From contig OZ251464.1 in assembly GCA_965242595.1 (NCBI GenBank), forward strand, positions 1,922,001 through 1,986,000: DNA of 64,000 bases. Reading direction: 5' to 3'. Position numbers and translations under genes: made by a program. The notes under the pieces are model-generated. The model was not told the DNA's origin. It did no database searches and saw nothing but the letters and a program-made list of their open reading frames with translations. The DNA is from SP197 sp965242595 (lineage in GTDB: Bacteria; Pseudomonadota; Alphaproteobacteria; SP197). Each line of letters starts with the position of its first letter. Position 1 is the stretch's first letter. Of the stretch, positions 63,701-64,000 are shown piece after piece.

Positions 63701-64000
63701 ACCGTCACCGCTTCGCTGGAGGCGCCCGAAAGCGTGGCCGTCACCGTCGCCACCCCGCCGTTTTCCGAGACCGCGCTGGCCGACAGCGCCAGGGCCACGG
63801 TCGGCAGCGCGTCGTCGTCGGTGAGCGTCAGGGCGACATCCGACGGGTTCGAAAGCAGGCCGTGGCCGCCCGCCACACTGGCGGAGATCGTCACCTGCTT
63901 GTCCGGCGAGTCCACCATGTTGCCATTGGCCGTCACCGTCACCACGCCGCTGCTGGTGGTGGCGCCGGCGGCGATGGTCAGCGTCTTGGCCATGGAGAGC
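54748..64000 (-). CDS. Giant Calx-beta-repeat surface protein with autotransporter-like barrel (5' end outside window)
   Basis: At least 3081 residues, still open at the right edge. From the N-terminal side there are about 20 Calx-beta-like repeats of 90-115 residues. Most open with SISENGGVATVTATLS-type sequence and close with TLTLEDDDAAP-type acidic ends. Two variant repeat types (SEDGSTATVDITLA; SEGRGQASFTVKLA) recur as a block at least three times. An Ig-like region (PPGLSFDPATRTLSGLPSEP) follows. The last about 380 residues form a Gly-rich linker and an outer-membrane barrel ending in LELQLSW, with a terminal aromatic as in autotransporters. It is probably a secreted calcium-binding adhesin. 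Upstream signal peptide and size are unknown. Confidence 0.85.
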   Translation of the reverse strand, partial: LSMAKTLTIAAGATTSSGVVTVTANGNMVDSPDKQVTISASVAGGHGLLSNPSDVALTLTDDDALPTVALALSASAVSENGGVATVTATLSGASSEAVTVTVDAAPGTGAAAADFDLSTAKTLTIAAGSTTSAGAVTVTANDNMVDAPDKSVTVSGTVVGGNGVANPTAVTLTLSDDDALPTLALALSPASISETNGVASVTATLSGASSEAVTVTVAAAPGTGAVAADFALSAARTLTIAAGVTVSGGDVTVTASDNDVDAPNKQVTVSGTAAGGNNVANPTAVTLTLENDEAAPTVTVTLSSASISENGGMTTASAVLSGKSSAATTVTVQGLQNIFTVPTGAGGRIVIAAGATTSADRVTITALDNDVDAGANAPYVLIGETNDHRVNAAAHPQVTITDDDTAGLALAPTPSTTARLQTDEGGGTASFTVALTSQPTGDVELDLAVAGSGTSEGAVSPGSLTFTASNWQTAQTATLTGQDDTLADGSQNYQVTVEVDQTNTADDTYDMVATATVYAVNHDDEYGLVTGTVSGQATEGGGTASFTVRLRTQPAQAVTVTVSSQDASEGRVSPSTLTFQPGDWSTTQAVTVTGEDDNIDDGTVTWNVRLDPASGDTNYNALANVDVPVTTTDNDAAPGVTLALTPAAISENAGVATVRATLSRPSGAATTITVTGVTGAFTVPSGAAGQIVIAAGDTVNASGTVTITAVNDNVHQGSPGRQANVTAIVTNDRASADSTTMAVTAATLRLNDDDAAPGAVLALSPASISENGGTSAVSATLSRASAVATTVTVMAAQGAAYRVGSDATIVIAAFATAAASDTAAITAVDNDIDEPNRTATVTATLTNDRGAGSVTGATLTLEDDDAAPGVTLSVQPATITENGGAAAVSAVLERPSSQPTTVTVTAQSGVFTVPAGAAGRIVIAASATTASGTVTITAVNNQVDATDNMVTVGAAATNGHGVGSVTGASLTISDDDQAAIVMSETTSTSSRLRTSEDGSTATVDITLATGPTANVVIDVTSSNTGEGTASPSSLTFTSSDWQTAQTVTLTGVNDPSPGTADGSQNYRVTLAVNTADTADSFYDALSDVFIYAVNADDELGLDVGTVTGQASEGRGQASFTVKLATDPGQATMSSQAVTVTVTSQDAGEGRVSPSALTFTAGSSGNWNTNQVVTVTGVDDNIDDGTVTWDVRLDTSSASGSDYNGIADVDVSVTTTDNDDAPGVTLALSPAAISESGGAATVRATLSRPSGAATTITVTGVTGAFTVPSGAAGQIVIADGDTVNASGTVTITAVNDNVHQGSPGRQETVTAIVTNDRASADSTTMAVTGATLRLNDDDSPPGAVLALSPASIGENGGTSAVSATLSRASAVATTVTVMAVSGFYTVGSDATIVVPAGATAASGDTAAITAVDNDIDEPNRTATVRATLTNDRGTGSVTGATLTLEDDETLPVATLGLSPASIGEAGGVTTVTATLGGKSSQAVTLTVASAAGSGAVAADFSQAGTMLTIAAGATASSGRVTIRANDNMAATGSKQVTVSATATGGNGVAAPGDATLTLTDDDTPQTTLALSSSSIGENGGVATVTAVLDRVSAVAVTVTISAAPGAGAVAGDFALSSARTLTFAANATTSTGVVTVTGVNNTTDAPDKSVTVSGTASDSLGLTNDPPSATLTLTDDDAAPGVTLALSDASITENGATTAVSATLSHPSSAATTVTVMAVSGAFTVPAGAAGYIVIAAGDTTAASDTVTITAVDNDTDEPNRMATVTATVANNHDQGAGSVTGVTLTLEDNDNAPTPWMAVTPTRISENGGTATVTLTLTHPSSAATTLTVQAVAGVFTVPTGAARRIVIAAGQTANAADTVTITAVDNRVDAATRTEAMRAQLVNDQGLSATQLSQSMEFTDDDIAGIVMSPTTTTSSRLRTSEDGSSATLTVTLATEPTANVVLDVASLDTTRGMVQPSSLTFTATTWNTPQTVTLTGVDDDPDVADGSHNYQATLTVNQASTADSVYDGVAMATIYAVNADDEYGLSIGNVSGPVSEAGTSATFTVALNTQPAAAVTVAVSSRDAGEGRVAPSTLIFQPGNWDRAQRVTVTGVDDTSDDGDVVWQARLNPASGDPDYNGLANEHVAVTTRDDDDAPAVTLALSRDVVGENGGVATVTATLSHPSGAATTVTVAATAVAPALAADFTQAGATLTVAAGRTVSSGRVTVTAVNNDIDAPDKQVRVAGTAANDRASADSTAMAVAAATLTLEDDDEKGLAFDPPEFLAVMAGTATAYTLALTSEPVGPVTVTVPQGGGVAPSPSSLTFTGADWETAQTVTVTAAPDDDDSYADAAVALIHSAAGGDYGGVTGTIQVASMGDTVVAVAPGAGNDYGIEGRRVTVRAAAGVPEGIEVDLAGLGAGQPLTVTLDPQVAAETVEKTAADGFGLGPAAGRTVVDISVSGTVPGVRICLPVTEDVRQAARERPLLLLHYDGSSWVRVEGAEVVGDMICAPRVVAFSPFAVGYVDRRPVFAATLDSQSYIVDEAIRPLALPALREGTGDPPVTYALTGPGAVETLSLPPGLSFDPATRTLSGLPSEPFEAQSYRWTATDLDGASQQVTQIFTIEVVANLEMARARLKAINRSILPELSRAMWGSALDAISSRLEVPAGGGGGGLAAQGLDAAAGFLRSKGEALEDGGSSWKELLGGEGFALALDGGDGVSGGGGGSSLVLWGAGEWRDLEREQAALDWSGDLFSAHLGADLALGDGFTAGLALSRYESEIAYSDRSDADEGAIRGDHETAMSAVHPYLGWSGADGSRLWTALGYGRGELRMNDTAIRERYGWQESDSSMLAAAMGGSVRLYQGLLSSLDLKASVEATRYDLDDNGEVIAALTVATQRARLAASGSRSWTLDGGRLVTPSLEAGLRWDGGDGATGMGVELGGSIALSDPGGGMGAELGGRALLAHGGGMEEWGASGALRLLPPDGDGRGLSLALAPAWGVADSGLARLWQDGMAAGGENGGGGGAGRGARLEGELGYGLAAWDGAATTTPYAAMTLAEDERRYSLGQRLGLGSALSLAIEASRNEGASGSAEHGIGLELQLSW
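59675..60345 (-). repeat. Long near-identical intragenic repeat, copy A
   Basis: About 670 bp of the giant adhesin gene are repeated almost base for base at 61424-62094, offset 1749 bp (583 codons, in frame). For example, CCCTGGTGAACGTTGTCGTT starts at 60101 here and at 61850 there. The near identity at synonymous sites points to recent duplication or gene conversion within the gene. Confidence 0.8.
61424..62094 (-). repeat. Long near-identical intragenic repeat, copy B
   Basis: Second copy of 59675-60345 at a constant offset of 1749 bp. It includes two complete Calx-beta units and the variant linker between them. Similarity continues more weakly on both sides, so the duplicated block was larger and has since diverged. 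Confidence 0.8.

Overview
This 64 kb window is chromosomal DNA from a GC-rich Gram-negative bacterium, most likely an alphaproteobacterium of Rhodospirillales type. The evidence is the gene order (acpP-fabF-mltG-gmk; rsmA/surA/lptD/lptG/lptF facing pepA-holC; comF; grxC-nitrilase-DUF1178; def-fmt-truA; dapD), the very GC-rich codon use, and a TTGC/GCAA-type iron-box candidate. No rRNA, tRNA, CRISPR array, integrase or complete insertion sequence was seen.

Layout. 1-19.5 kb is mostly core: fatty-acid synthesis and cell-wall genes, the LPS-export block (surA, lptD, lptG, lptF), pepA-holC, a large M23 peptidase with five LysM-like repeats, a solitary HigA-type antitoxin, comF, a methyltransferase, an MFS exporter and a quinone oxidoreductase. 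19.6-20.7 kb is an AT-rich two-gene cassette: a TIR-like (MTH538/DUF1863, ThsB-type) protein and a 172-residue partner. 21-34 kb carries a quinol-type nitric oxide reductase coupled to gpt, grxC-nitrilase, DUF1178, an ankyrin-repeat protein, iron-uptake genes, fumC and a glycosyltransferase. 34.2-36.8 kb is accessory DNA: a duplicated Phd-type antitoxin, a VapC-like toxin, and a DUF3800 gene flanked by about 145-bp inverted repeats, next to what may be a remnant of rmuC.

39-52.7 kb is a defence island placed at the 3' end of truA. A 64-bp stretch of the truA 3' end recurs in the same reading frame at the far border (39007-39070 and 52631-52694), as expected of an attachment-site duplication. 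The island holds a type I restriction-modification system (hsdM, hsdS, hsdR) combined with ADP-ribose/nucleotide-handling modules: a DarG-like macrodomain protein without DarT, a phosphoribosyltransferase-like (PRTase-CE) protein between hsdM and hsdS, and a NADAR domain fused to the N-terminus of HsdS. A convergent pair, GNAT-PIN-GNAT-like plus ASCH, lies inside it, and an XRE-ImmA/IrrE regulator with tandem operator-like repeats lies divergent from hsdM. The middle of the island (43.7-49.3 kb) is visibly AT-richer than hsdR, hsdM and the host.

52.7-64 kb returns to core DNA (a small coiled-coil protein, dapD and a small linked protein) and ends in the 3' part of a giant surface protein with at least 20 Calx-beta-like repeats and a C-terminal autotransporter-type barrel. 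It runs off the right edge.

The best candidates for undescribed biology are the NADAR-HsdS/PRTase/macrodomain restriction island, the TIR-like two-gene cassette, the GNAT-PIN/ASCH pair, and the inverted-repeat-bounded DUF3800 unit.
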